Source of the DNA: Equadaptatus sp045642025
GTDB lineage: Bacteria > Synergistota > Synergistia > Synergistales > Synergistaceae
Length of the DNA: 36,569 bases
Assembly (NCBI GenBank): GCA_045642025.1
Contig: JAZUIB010000031.1
Coordinates: 1-36,569, forward strand
Direction of reading: 5' to 3'
The translations under genes were made by a program, and so were the position numbers. Below, piece after piece: positions 8,213 through 16,569 of the stretch (positions are counted from its first letter, which is position 1; each line of letters starts with the position of its first letter). The notes under the pieces are model-generated. The model worked only from the letters and a program-made list of their open reading frames with translations. It did no database searches and had not been told where the DNA came from.

Positions 8213-8887
8213 ATGATTTTGTTGATCATAGGTATAGTATGTTTCTGTGTGGCAGTATATGCCTTTTTTATCGGAACGACTCTTGCGTATGTACTCTGTG
8301 GAGTATCAGTATTCGTAGCACTGTTGATGTTCTTAAACAGTTACCGTCTTTTCAAAGAGAAAAAGGAAAACAGAATTATTGCTTTAAAAGCTGAGAAACA
8401 GCTTGTGCGGTTTATTTCTGATAACTGCTTTAAACCAGATGGGAGCCCAATTATTGATTTTAACAGGCCGTTTATGCTTTTTGACAGTTCTTCTCAGAAA
8501 ATATTTTGCGGCATGCCGATTGGGGAATGTGCACTTATCCCGTACTCACTTCTGCTTGGTGTCAGAATTTACGGCAGACAAAAAATTATAGGAGAAACAG
8601 AAAGTTTTACCGATTATCTTGCTGAAATAATGCCAGAGAGCACAGATTCACAAGGCGATTTATGCATGCCGGAAAGCAGAGGACTTGTGTTTATGTTTTT
8701 GCTTAACAATGCTGAAGAGCCGCTCTACGAATTTGAATATGTTGACCATGAATTCCCGACAAATTCTTCTTACTACCGTGATGCTGTGAAACGTGCTAAG
8801 GCTTATCTTGTCCAGGTTCAGGATATTGCAGAACGTGAAACGGAAGAATACGATGCTGAAGTTGTTTACTGGGAGTTTGAAGAATAA
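8213..8887 (+). CDS. Membrane-anchored hypothetical protein
   Basis: A 224-aa protein I cannot assign. Two hydrophobic segments lie at the N-terminus (about residues 2-20 and 24-42), followed by a charged linker (LFKEKKENRIIALKAEKQ). A soluble domain of about 170 residues then contains alternating strands (FMLFDSSSQKIFCGMPIGE, ALIPYSLLLGVRIYG) and a strongly acidic C-terminus (ETEEYDAEVVYWEFEE). The middle resembles the generic fold of proteins that read out a cytoplasmic sensor strand, but that is speculation. It has its own promoter; the ribosome site (GGGTGG) is weak. Confidence 0.6.
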   Translation: MILLIIGIVCFCVAVYAFFIGTTLAYVLCGVSVFVALLMFLNSYRLFKEKKENRIIALKAEKQLVRFISDNCFKPDGSPIIDFNRPFMLFDSSSQKIFCGMPIGECALIPYSLLLGVRIYGRQKIIGETESFTDYLAEIMPESTDSQGDLCMPESRGLVFMFLLNNAEEPLYEFEYVDHEFPTNSSYYRDAVKRAKAYLVQVQDIAERETEEYDAEVVYWEFEE

Positions 8888-8961
8888 CGCAGTGTAACAC
8901 GGGCTGTTTGCAATTCGATGATACTATTTTCAAAAATTTTAAATGCAACGGACGTGAGAAA

Positions 8962-9744
8962 ATGAAACTGAATGAATTTATTGCGGCAATAGAGTGCAGA
9001 ATACCTAAATGCTGGGCGGAGGAATGGGATAATCCCGGACTTGCCTACGGTGATGAAACGGCTGAAATTTCGCGTGTCGCTGTGGCTTTGGACGCAACGG
9101 AAGACACTGTTAGCCGTGCGGCAACAGCTGGTTGTCAGTTGCTTTTTACGCATCATCCGCTGATTTTCCGTCCACTGAAGCATATATATGAAAGCGTTCC
9201 GCCGCAGAAAACGCTGATAACGGCAATTCAGAAAAATATCGCGCTGTATGCCGCCCACACAAACTGGGACGCGTCACCCGAAGGTGTAAACGTCATTCTT
9301 GCGGAGAAGCTCGGTCTTAAAAATATCGCAAGACTTGAAATACCGTCTGCAGAAGGCAGTTTCGGTATAGGTGCTGTTGGAAATTTTGAAAATCAGACAA
9401 CCGTAAAAGAAATAGCTGAGTTTCTGCGTAAAGCATGGGGATGTAGATATCTCACACTCTTTGGCGGCGCAGATAGAAAAATATCGCGCGTTGCGCTTGG
9501 TGGAGGAGCCTGCGGCTCAATGTGGCAGCTTGCGCTTGAACGAAAGGCGGAGCTATTTATCACGGCGGATATTTCGTATCATGATAGAAACGAGGCTTTG
9601 TACAAGGGGCTCAGCCTGATAATCGCTGACCACGGCGAAATGGAGCGTGCGCCGCTTGCGAAATTGTGCGACGTTATCCGCGAACAGACCAGCGTTGAAG
9701 TTGTTCAGCTACCGGAAGAATATGTGGAACGGACAGTTCTATAA
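8962..9744 (+). CDS. NIF3-like dinuclear metal centre hexameric protein
   Basis: A 260-aa Nif3 family protein. It shows WAEEWDNPGLAYGD at the N-terminus, the metal-binding LLFTHHPLIF pair of His, then AHTNWDASPEGVN (His/Asp). Near the C-terminus are LFITADISYHDRNEA and LIIADHGEMERA, where the second set of His/Glu ligands lies. Family knowledge: Nif3 proteins form toroidal hexamers with two metal ions per subunit; annotation as GTP cyclohydrolase I type 2 is common but doubtful. I chose ATG 8962; the upstream TTG at 8908 lacks a ribosome site and would add unrelated residues. Confidence 0.88.
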   Translation: MKLNEFIAAIECRIPKCWAEEWDNPGLAYGDETAEISRVAVALDATEDTVSRAATAGCQLLFTHHPLIFRPLKHIYESVPPQKTLITAIQKNIALYAAHTNWDASPEGVNVILAEKLGLKNIARLEIPSAEGSFGIGAVGNFENQTTVKEIAEFLRKAWGCRYLTLFGGADRKISRVALGGGACGSMWQLALERKAELFITADISYHDRNEALYKGLSLIIADHGEMERAPLAKLCDVIREQTSVEVVQLPEEYVERTVL

Positions 9745-9787
9745 AACCTAATTGCCAAGTATAACGTATAACGAACAGCAAAAAAAC

Positions 9788-10597
9788 ATGGACAAAGAAA
9801 AACTGAACGAAACTGAAGAAATAACGAAAGACAAGTCGCAGAAACAAAACGGCTTTGAAGTAAATCTTGATGCCTTTTCGGGGCCGCTTGATTTATTGTG
9901 CCATCTTGTTGACCTCCGCCAGATGGACCCGCTTAAACTTAATCTAACGGAGCTTGTTTCGCAGTATGTACAGTTTTTAATGAAAACAGAGCGCACGTCG
10001 CTCAACGAAATTGCGGAATTTTTTGGTTTCGCAAGTCGTCTTCTACTTCGCAAGGTACATTCGCTTCTTCCCGGGCAGCGGGAAGAAAATGAAGCTGACG
10101 ACTATGAAGACGTTGAGGAAACAGAGGAACTTACGGAGGAAGAACTTCGTGAGCTGCTTGAAAATTTCCGTCCGTACCGTGCTGCCGCTGCCCGCCTTGC
10201 CTCGCTTCAAATGGAGCGCGAAAACTATTTTGTCCGCATTGTTGACGAAGACAGTACGCCTTTTTACGATCTCGGAGACCTCTACGGGCTTGCCTCGCGC
10301 TGGTGGGGGCTTTTGCAGGAATATGAGGAACGGCATGGCGGAGGCTGTGAAGAAGACGATTTTTACGATGATATACCTGACGCGGTACCTGACGAAAACG
10401 CGGTTGACGACCGTATGGAAGAACTGAAACAGATGCTGACAAAGGGCGAAAGCATAAAGCTCAGGACTTTGTACAAAGAGCACAGCAAGCTCAGTCTCAT
10501 AGTCACACTGCTGGCACTGCTTGAAATGTCGCGTCTCGGAATGGTTCACATAATACAGAATGACACGTTTGGAGATGTTGAGATTGTCGCAAACTAA
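9788..10597 (+). CDS. scpA: Segregation and condensation protein A
   Basis: A 269-aa kleisin subunit of the SMC-ScpAB condensin complex. The family opening FEVNLDAFSGPLDLLCHLVD is visible near residue 22, followed by DPLKLNLTELVSQYVQFL and a winged-helix C-terminus ending LLALLEMSRLGMVHIIQNDTFGDVEI. An acidic linker is seen near the middle (EENEADDYEDVEETEEL). I prefer the ATG at 9788 since the conserved part begins later; a TTG at 9752 would extend it by 12 residues. It overlaps scpB, as expected for partners made together. Confidence 0.93.
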   Translation: MDKEKLNETEEITKDKSQKQNGFEVNLDAFSGPLDLLCHLVDLRQMDPLKLNLTELVSQYVQFLMKTERTSLNEIAEFFGFASRLLLRKVHSLLPGQREENEADDYEDVEETEELTEEELRELLENFRPYRAAAARLASLQMERENYFVRIVDEDSTPFYDLGDLYGLASRWWGLLQEYEERHGGGCEEDDFYDDIPDAVPDENAVDDRMEELKQMLTKGESIKLRTLYKEHSKLSLIVTLLALLEMSRLGMVHIIQNDTFGDVEIVAN

Positions 10598-11213
10598 AGA
10601 AAAAACAGACAAAACAGCGGTGATGGGGCTTCTTGAAAAACAGATAGAGGCGATGCTTTTTGTTTCCCCTCAGCCGATATCCGCGCAGGAAATATCAAAT
10701 TATTTGGGAGTTTCAGCTGAACGCGCAGAAAAAGCTATTAAGACAATACAGACAATATTTGAACAGGAGCACGGGCTCACGCTGATTTTTGAGGCAGGCG
10801 GCTGGCAGATGGCAACGGCAAAAGAGCTTCGCGACGTCATAGAAGAATTTGCAAATGCCATTTCGCTTCAGCGTGTCAGACTTTCGCGCGCGGCGCTTGA
10901 AACACTTTCTGTCATAGCCTACAACCAGCCTGTTACACGCTCGGAAATAGAAGCAATTCGTTCCGTTCGCTGCGACAGAGTTGTCGATACACTGCTCAAG
11001 CACGGACTTGTCCGCGTTGCAGGACGCAAAAAATCAATCGGCTCTCCGCTGCTTTTCAGGACAACAGACCGTTTTCTTGAAATCTTTGGTTTGGCAGGAA
11101 TAGGCTCTCTGCCTTCGCTTGAAGAACTTCGCAACAACATTGGAGAAGACGAAGAAGCCTTTGTGGAAATGACGGCAGCACAAGAAAGACTGCCGGAAGA
11201 GCCGGCGGAATAG
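10560..11213 (+). CDS. scpB: Segregation and condensation protein B
   Basis: Up to 217 aa; two winged-helix domains of ScpB are seen: LEKQIEAMLFVSPQPISAQEI at the start, then ALETLSVIAYNQPVTRSEIE, VDTLLKHGLVRVAGRKKSIG and LLFRTTDRFLEIFGL. It dimerises and binds ScpA in the SMC complex. The start is uncertain: ATG 10560 overlaps scpA by 38 nt, ATG 10575 follows GGAG with no spacer, and ATG 10623 begins right at the conserved region. None has an ideal ribosome site, which fits coupling to scpA. Confidence 0.92.
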   Translation: MTRLEMLRLSQTKEKTDKTAVMGLLEKQIEAMLFVSPQPISAQEISNYLGVSAERAEKAIKTIQTIFEQEHGLTLIFEAGGWQMATAKELRDVIEEFANAISLQRVRLSRAALETLSVIAYNQPVTRSEIEAIRSVRCDRVVDTLLKHGLVRVAGRKKSIGSPLLFRTTDRFLEIFGLAGIGSLPSLEELRNNIGEDEEAFVEMTAAQERLPEEPAE

Positions 11214-11260
11214 CGTGTCAGAGTGCTGACTCTGATGACTGAAAAAACGACGCAGACAGT

Positions 11261-12064
11261 ATGATAGACAAAACGGATGGAACTGCCGTACAGAGCACGG
11301 AAATGGATAAAAATATGGCAATGGATATTGCTATGGATATGGGCAAGCTCCTTTTGAAAAGCGGTGCGGAAACAAGCCGTGTAGAGGAGACTATGCTTCG
11401 TTTTTGCGGAGGCTGCGGATATTCAGACTTAAACGTGGTCTGTATGCCGACGGTAATTATTCTCGGCGATGAAAGTACGGAAGGAAAAAACCGCGTTTTC
11501 AGGGTACACCGCCGCTTTATTGACCTTGGAGTGATAATGGAGGTCAACAGCCTTTCATACAATTTCCGCAGGCAGAAATTGGACTATAACAGTATGAAAT
11601 CGCTGTTAAACGGCTTGGCGGAGAAAAAGCCGCCATACGGCAGATTTTCCGTATGTACTGCGGCAGGCTTGGGAAGCGCGTTTTTTTCAACGCTTCTCGG
11701 AGGCAATATGCCGGATTTTGCCGCCGCTTTTTTGACCTGCTTTGCCGCCATGTGGCTGCTTAAACTTATGACAGCGTCGCATCTCGGCAACTTCTGGCAG
11801 AATTGGCTTGCAGGATTTGTAATTGGTATGATTGCTTCCGTCTGTTGTGCCTTGAATAACGGTTGTACAACGCAGAATGTTATCGTAGGGGCTTTGATGC
11901 CTTTTCTTCCTGGACTGTCCTTTACTAACGGGGTGCGCGACTATATAGCCGGAGATTTGCTGAGCGGCGGTTCCCGTATTGCGGAAGCTGTACTTATGGC
12001 GCTCTCTTTGGCAATAGGACTGATATTTGCGCTGAAACTGTGGAGGGTTGCGGCAATATGCTGA
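11261..12064 (+). CDS. Threonine/serine exporter family protein, N-terminal component (DUF1212)
   Basis: A 267-aa protein that starts with a soluble part (about residues 1-125) bearing the ThrE motif KSGAETSRVEETMLRFC and continues into about five membrane segments (from about residue 128). It matches the PF06738 half of ThrE-type exporters, which in many bacteria is encoded apart from a smaller PF12821 half. The next gene is exactly that second half and overlaps by 7 nt. Together they likely export threonine or serine. The upstream scpB gene ends 47 bases earlier. Confidence 0.85.
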   Translation: MIDKTDGTAVQSTEMDKNMAMDIAMDMGKLLLKSGAETSRVEETMLRFCGGCGYSDLNVVCMPTVIILGDESTEGKNRVFRVHRRFIDLGVIMEVNSLSYNFRRQKLDYNSMKSLLNGLAEKKPPYGRFSVCTAAGLGSAFFSTLLGGNMPDFAAAFLTCFAAMWLLKLMTASHLGNFWQNWLAGFVIGMIASVCCALNNGCTTQNVIVGALMPFLPGLSFTNGVRDYIAGDLLSGGSRIAEAVLMALSLAIGLIFALKLWRVAAIC

Positions 12065-12516
12065 AAACGTTTGTCCTCGCCTTTGCGGCAACGGTTTCTT
12101 TCGGTGTCCTGTTTCAGGGGCCTCGCAGAATTTTATGGCAGGGCGGAATTATAGGAGCGTGCGGCTGGATTCTGCTTGTTCTGCTTAAGGAAAGTTTTTA
12201 CGTGCATTCCTTTACCGCAAATTTTGCCGCGTCGCTTTTTATAGCGCTTTGCAGTGAAACCGCTGCGCGGATTTTCAAACAGCCTGCCACGGTATTCAAC
12301 GTAATGGCGGTAATACCAATTGTTCCCGGACTTGGAATATACAGAGGAATGCAGTGTATTTTAGAGGGAAACAGCGCACTCGGCAGTAAACTGCTGCTTG
12401 GAGCCGCGATGGATTCATGTGCCATTGCCCTTGGCATTATGATGATTTCCGGTGTGTTTTTTACGGTGAGAAAGGTTAAGGAAACAAACGAAAGAACGGA
12501 GAAAACGAAGTTGTAG
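12058..12516 (+). CDS. Threonine/serine exporter family protein, C-terminal component
   Basis: A 152-aa protein of the PF12821 type with four to five hydrophobic helices: FVLAFAATVSFGVLF, GGIIGACGWILLVLL, AASLFIALCSETAAR, VMAVIPIVPGLGIYRGM and ALGIMMISGVFFTV. The VIPIVPG turn is characteristic of the family. The ATG at 12058 lies inside the end of the previous gene (ATGCTGA) and has GGAGGG ten bases upstream, so the two products are made in a coupled way as one split transporter. Confidence 0.84.
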   Translation: MLKTFVLAFAATVSFGVLFQGPRRILWQGGIIGACGWILLVLLKESFYVHSFTANFAASLFIALCSETAARIFKQPATVFNVMAVIPIVPGLGIYRGMQCILEGNSALGSKLLLGAAMDSCAIALGIMMISGVFFTVRKVKETNERTEKTKL

Positions 12517-12532
12517 AAGGAAGTGCGGGATT

Positions 12533-13285
12533 ATGACTGAAATATCAGACAGAAATAAAAAGAATACTGTCAGGCTTAACCGGTTTCTTGCCATGTGCGG
12601 GATCGGCGCGCGCAGAAAGGTCGAGAGTTTTATCGACGGCGGGCGCGTTACCGTGAACGGCAGAATAATTTTTGATCCGGGTCATCAGGTGAAGCATGAT
12701 GATATCGTTATGTTTGACGATTTGCCTGTTGCGCCTGTGCAACAGACCTATCTGATTTTCAACAAGCCGAAGGGAATACTTTCTGCCGTTGAAGACAGCC
12801 GCGAGCAAACGGTTATTGACATACTTCCTCCGGAACTTGACCATTTGAGACTTTTCCCGGTCGGGAGACTTGACCGTGAAAGCGAGGGACTGCTTCTGCT
12901 CACGAACGACGGAATGTTTTCACAGCAGATTATTCATCCGTCGGCAGGTATAACAAAGACCTATGAAGTTGAACTGCGCAAACCGCTTGCCGAACAGCAG
13001 CTTATAGAGTGGTCGAAAGGGGTTGACGCGGACGGAATTTTCCTCAAGCCGCAGGCTGTGCGGAGACTTTCACGAAAGCCGATGCAGTGCTGGTTTGAGG
13101 TTGTTTTGAACGAGGGAATAAAGCGCGAAATACGCCTTATGGTCAGAACGCTCGGCAACGATGTGAGACATCTTATCCGCAGAAAAATCGGAAAACTTGT
13201 GCTGAAGGATTTGCAGCCCGGTGAGTATGTTTCAGTATCCAAAGAAAAACTGCTTGACTACGTCAAAAACGGGAAAGAGATATAA
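12533..13285 (+). CDS. RsuA/RluB-family pseudouridine synthase
   Basis: A 250-aa rRNA-modifying enzyme. It has an N-terminal S4 RNA-binding domain (RLNRFLAMCGIGARRKVE to DDLPVAPV, about residues 13-66) and a catalytic domain with the signature GRLDRESEGLLLLTNDG (catalytic Asp near residue 118). Conserved YLIFNKPKG and GIKREIRLM segments follow. Length and domain order fit the RluB/RsuA group, which modifies a single uridine in 23S or 16S rRNA; which one cannot be told from this view. It sits 16 bases after the exporter pair and ends at a strong terminator. Confidence 0.9.
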   Translation: MTEISDRNKKNTVRLNRFLAMCGIGARRKVESFIDGGRVTVNGRIIFDPGHQVKHDDIVMFDDLPVAPVQQTYLIFNKPKGILSAVEDSREQTVIDILPPELDHLRLFPVGRLDRESEGLLLLTNDGMFSQQIIHPSAGITKTYEVELRKPLAEQQLIEWSKGVDADGIFLKPQAVRRLSRKPMQCWFEVVLNEGIKREIRLMVRTLGNDVRHLIRRKIGKLVLKDLQPGEYVSVSKEKLLDYVKNGKEI

Positions 13286-13314
13286 AAATCACCCCTCTGA
13301 GGGTGATTTTTTTG
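13285..13314. terminator. Bidirectional terminator between convergent units
   Basis: A perfect 10-bp stem AAAATCACCC / GGGTGATTTT (13285-13294 with 13301-13310), loop of six bases, followed by T's. The A's on the left side serve the minus-strand azlCD operon. Confidence 0.9.
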
Positions 13315-13325
13315 TGGCTATTACT

Positions 13326-13631
13326 TTACAGTCCCAGCCAGAACGCGCCGTAAGTCGCGATAACCGAAAGCAGCATTGCGTAAAGCGAGTTGTCGGAAAC
13401 GCAGCTGATGACAAAAGCCGCAAGCGCGCCGCAGGATGCGGTAAGCGGATTTCCAGTTGAAGTTAGAACGTCGGGAAGCACGAGAGCGCTCAGCACTGCA
13501 AAAGGAATGTAATAGAAAAGCGAATTGACAAACGGCGGGAATTTTCTGTCGCCGATAAAAAGCATCGGAAGCACACGATAAGGCACTGTGACAAAAACAA
13601 GAAGCAAAGTGACAAGCACATGACGTGACAT
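13326..13631 (-). CDS. azlD: AzlD-family branched-chain amino acid transport protein
   Basis: A 101-aa protein with about four hydrophobic helices and the family pattern VTVPYRVLPMLFIG...FPPFVNSLFYYIPFAVLSALVLPD. It is the small subunit that works with AzlC to export branched-chain amino acids. Its ATG overlaps the azlC stop by one base (TAATG), so it is coupled to azlC. Confidence 0.88.
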   Translation of the reverse strand: MSRHVLVTLLLVFVTVPYRVLPMLFIGDRKFPPFVNSLFYYIPFAVLSALVLPDVLTSTGNPLTASCGALAAFVISCVSDNSLYAMLLSVIATYGAFWLGL

Positions 13632-14368
13632 TATTTATCCGCCTCCGTTTCAGTGTGCGGCCAGAGCGCCGAAGCCGTGCAGGAAGCGGCAACGGTCGAA
13701 ATCAGAATACTCCAGCCCATGTTAATATCTTTTGTCATCGGCAGGGCGCGGATAAAAATATTTATACTGGCGGACATTGCGATTGTGAAAAACACTGGAC
13801 GCGACTTCTTTGCCGCAGGCACAAGCAGACCGATAAACATGCCGTAAAGAGCAATGCTCATGCTTGCCTGAAGCTCGGCGGAAATGAAAGAAGTTCCCGC
13901 CTTGCCGAGAATAATGCCCAAAACAGTGCCAACCTGCCATCCGGGATAAGCGATGGAATTCAACCCTGTCATGTAATGATAATCTATCAGTCCTTGTTCG
14001 CCGATGGTAGCGATACTGAAAGCCTCGTCAGCCGTTGTAAAACCGATAAGCGCGCGCCACCATACGGGACAGCCCGGCGAAAGGCGCTTTGAAACGGTTG
14101 AACACTGAAGAAAATAACGCGCGTTTAGAATAGCGTTTGTCAGCACAATCTCAAAGTTAGACGCGCCCGCAATGTAAAGCGAAACTGCGGCAAATTCGCC
14201 TGCGCCCGCAAGAATAAGCATCGACATAAGCAGCCCTTCCCATACGGAAAATCCTGCTTTGGCCATCATCAGCCCAAGTGCCGTGCTGCATATCAAATAA
14301 GCGGCAGAAACAGGCGAACCGTTTCGTACGCCGCGAAAATATTTCGCCCAATCTGACCTGTCAGCCAT
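13631..14368 (-). CDS. azlC: AzlC-family branched-chain amino acid permease
   Basis: A 245-aa membrane protein of the AzlC family. Visible landmarks are an early LMMAKAGFSVWEGLLMSMLILAGAGEFAAV helix pair, NAILNARYFLQCSTVSK, the family segment TTADEAFSI and SIALYGMFIGLLVPAAKKSRPV. AzlC and AzlD together export branched-chain amino acids and their analogues. The ATG at 13631+737 (14368) has GGGGCGG four bases upstream; a TTG at 14383 would add five residues. A TATAAT-like element lies near 14394-14400 on the minus strand but has a poor -35. Confidence 0.88.
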   Translation of the reverse strand: MADRSDWAKYFRGVRNGSPVSAAYLICSTALGLMMAKAGFSVWEGLLMSMLILAGAGEFAAVSLYIAGASNFEIVLTNAILNARYFLQCSTVSKRLSPGCPVWWRALIGFTTADEAFSIATIGEQGLIDYHYMTGLNSIAYPGWQVGTVLGIILGKAGTSFISAELQASMSIALYGMFIGLLVPAAKKSRPVFFTIAMSASINIFIRALPMTKDINMGWSILISTVAASCTASALWPHTETEADK

Positions 14369-14562
14369 CAAACCGCCCCGCAAAAAATTTTTAACATTAT
14401 AGCACGAAAAAGATTCGTATTATCCAAGAGACTATATGAGACAGAAATAGAAAAACAAAGTGGAAAAAAAAGGGCCTAAAGCATTTAAATAATAGTGACC
14501 TGCGCGGCCGAAACAAAAAACGAGGCAATCGTTTGAATGTTTATGATGATAAAACTATTTCT

Positions 14563-14739
14563 AATTTTGCAATTTTCAAGGTTAAAATCAATAAACTTAC
14601 AAATCAGTTCATATGACTGTGGCCTGTATGTTCGGCTATGGTATCAATTCTGTCTATTGTAGTTTCCTTAACACAGATGGAGAAAACTTTACAAACATTA
14701 TTTCCTTGATTCTGTGTTGATAAACAGGTTATTAGCCAT
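14563..14739 (-). pseudogene. Broken ribbon-helix-helix gene, paralogue of the one at 32841..33029
   Basis: Read on the minus strand, an ATG at 14739 opens MANNLFIN, like MANKLVVN in the intact gene. After a frameshift near 14704, the frame continues KVFSICVKETTIDRIDTIAE and HTGHS. A second one-base loss near 14612 must be repaired to read ELICKFIDFNLENCKI. The intact gene has KTFSLRVKEASIDRVDVIAA and ELICMFIDFALENCEV at the same places. Two frameshifts and early stops show that it is decayed. It sits in a 777-base gene-poor spacer. Confidence 0.72.
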
Positions 14740-14864
14740 AAAATCGTCTTACTCCTAATAAAAAATAATATTAAGCTGGATTAAACAATATGTTGCATAG
14801 CAGTTTATATGTAATATTATATGTTGCAAATCAAAACGTATGTGATGATAGATAACCCTATATC

Positions 14865-14893
14865 GTTTTGTTGGACTAGCAGTCCAACAAAAC
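14865..14893. repeat. Perfect 13-bp inverted repeat with 3-nt spacer
   Basis: GTTTTGTTGGACT (14865-14877) and AGTCCAACAAAAC (14881-14893) are exact reverse complements around AGC. No T-run follows on either strand, so it is not a standard terminator. It could be an operator, a phage/IS end or an RNA hairpin. Confidence 0.75.
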
Positions 14894-15160
14894 ATGTCAA
14901 AAAAGTTCTATACTATATTTGCTGGGGAAGAGCTCGTTTTTTGATGGTTCATGAATGTTGTTGTAGTATCAAGATTAGAAGGTTTAATATATTCCGTAAA
15001 AGTGAGGTGAGATAAAAAGTTAAGTTTATGAACGTCAAACCGACAAATCCAAACATTGAGTTAAGCTACGGTAAAAGCGGGACTTAAAATGCACGAATCG
15101 TCACTATTTCAAGAGTTTCAACAGCTTAATATAACCTTAATGTCAAAGAGGAGAATAGCT

Positions 15161-16213
15161 ATGAAAAAACTATTTTATATGTTGTTAACTACCTTTTTGT
15201 TTGTGAGTATTGCCCTTGTGCCATGCTACGCAGAAACAACTCCTTTTGCACCTGAAACAAACCGAATACAAACGTTTAATAAAGCCAATCCACAGGATAT
15301 TGTATTTAAAATTAATACGGAAGCAGGGTACACCTGTTACGGACAGCCGAAGATTAATGGAAGTGCTGTCGTTGGCAGTCAGAATAATATTGATTCGTTT
15401 ATCATACCGCGAACATATCTATCTCAGATGCCAAACGGTGAATATCCTATTTGGATACAGGTCATGCGCGACGGACAGGCTATTGTGCCTGTGATAGGGG
15501 AGAATTGTATTGTTAAAGTAACCGGTTCTCCTTTGCAACCTATAATTTCACCACGGTCAGCATCATTTATATATGAATATCCCAAAGACCTAGTCTTTGA
15601 TTTGCATAATGTAATTGATGTAACAAAAATATCGCTTTACGGTGACGGAAGCAAAATTGAAGATCTAGGCTTATCAAAATTTTCTTATAATGGTAATAAG
15701 TTAATCATTCCGTTCAGTATAGTGTGCAATTGGTATTCCGCTTGCTACCACAACTCATATACACCTGGAACATTTATTATCAAAATTAATGATGACGACA
15801 ATATAACAGCCAATATAGAGTTACTAGGAGGTCCGCAGCCGGTTATAGACCCCATAAATACGGTATATGACAAAAGCGAACGTGAATATCTTCGTTTTAA
15901 ACTTATTAACATAGGTGTGATTTCAAAAATTGAATTAATCGAAGAGCGTAGCAAAAAGATTATTATTCCGGCGGATGATCCAAGTGAACTTGGCTTTATC
16001 GGTATGGATGATACAGCATATATTTTACTGGACAATATTTCAACCGGTAGTTATATTATTAGATTCAATGGTAGAGAAGACTTGGTTGCAAATATTGAGA
16101 TTATAGATGGCGAAAGTAGCGAAAGCGGTGTCGGTGGTGGTGGATGCAACGAGGGATTTGGTATTCTCATACTGCTTCTTGTTGCGCCGATAATGCTTAG
16201 AAAAAAACAGTAA
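15161..16213 (+). CDS. Secreted protein with Synerg-CTERM sorting signal
   Basis: A 350-aa exported protein. The signal peptide is MKKLFYMLLTTFLFVSIALV with cleavage near CYA (residue 24). Then come three Ig-like or beta-rich repeats of about 100 residues that share a core, e.g. PQDIVFKINTEAG, PKDLVFDLHNVIDVTKISLYG and REYLRFKLINIGVISKIELI. The end is GVGGGGCNEGFG, a hydrophobic stretch ILILLLVAPIML, and RKKQ. This tripartite tail is the Synerg-CTERM pattern, a sorting signal found in Synergistota, in which the Cys is presumed to be the processing or anchoring site. The ATG at 15161 has AGAGGAG seven bases upstream. The adhesin or enzymatic role is unknown. Confidence 0.85.
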   Translation: MKKLFYMLLTTFLFVSIALVPCYAETTPFAPETNRIQTFNKANPQDIVFKINTEAGYTCYGQPKINGSAVVGSQNNIDSFIIPRTYLSQMPNGEYPIWIQVMRDGQAIVPVIGENCIVKVTGSPLQPIISPRSASFIYEYPKDLVFDLHNVIDVTKISLYGDGSKIEDLGLSKFSYNGNKLIIPFSIVCNWYSACYHNSYTPGTFIIKINDDDNITANIELLGGPQPVIDPINTVYDKSEREYLRFKLINIGVISKIELIEERSKKIIIPADDPSELGFIGMDDTAYILLDNISTGSYIIRFNGREDLVANIEIIDGESSESGVGGGGCNEGFGILILLLVAPIMLRKKQ

Positions 16214-16228
16214 AGAAAAGCCTATCAT

Positions 16229-16263
16229 AAAAATGCTCGAGAGAGAGTTTCTCGAGCATTTTT
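16229..16263 (+). terminator. Strong terminator after the Synerg-CTERM gene
   Basis: A perfect 14-bp stem (AAAAATGCTCGAGA at 16229-16242 with TCTCGAGCATTTTT at 16250-16263) with a 7-base loop. A- and T-rich ends on both sides allow action on either strand. Confidence 0.9.
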
Positions 16264-16499
16264 ATTTTGCTGCGGCAATGTTGGCTCAAACATAATTTAT
16301 TGCTGATAGCTACCTGCATATATATGCTTTCTAAAAATTTTCTCTGATATAGTCTTGGGTATTTAATAATGAATCTTGCTGTCACCGAAAGTGGTAAGCG
16401 AAGTTTCTATTATAATAGCACAATGGCACTAGGTTGATATATCTTCCGGTTGTATTAACAAAAGTGTAATATGTAGATTTGTCAACTATGTGTAAAACC
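16264..16499. other. Spacer without a recognisable gene
   Basis: An A/T-rich spacer between the terminator and the cmk promoter. A short palindrome (CTATTATAATAG) lies near 16408. I see no open frame with a ribosome site and no RNA gene. Confidence 0.5.
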
Positions 16500-16529
16500 T
16501 TGCACTGGGAGTGGAAATAATAGTATAAT
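16500..16529 (+). promoter_or_regulatory. Promoter of the cmk unit
   Basis: TTGCAC (16500-16505) and TATAAT (16524-16529) are 18 bp apart, 40 bases before the start codon of cmk. Confidence 0.65.
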
Positions 16530-16569
16530 CAGCAAGTTAAGGAATTAAAGGTTCCGGAGGTGTGTTGTA

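Larger units (their letters stand above)
14384..15160. other. Gene-poor spacer, A/T-rich, with a decayed gene and a palindrome
   Basis: This 777-base stretch between azlC and the Synerg-CTERM gene is clearly more A/T-rich than its flanks. It contains the broken ribbon-helix-helix gene (14563-14739) and a perfect inverted repeat at 14865-14893. A 19-codon frame at 15028-15087 starts with ATG and ends TAA, but has no close ribosome site and no recognised product. I see no other gene. Confidence 0.6.

Noticed and set aside
11261..12516. Frameshifted single ThrE gene
   Set aside because: The two halves are a well-known natural split, with a ribosome site before the second gene and an ATGCTGA overlap, so this is not a broken gene.
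15028..15087. 19-codon frame before the Synerg-CTERM gene
   Set aside because: Too short, no close ribosome site and no known match; could be a leader peptide but nothing supports it.
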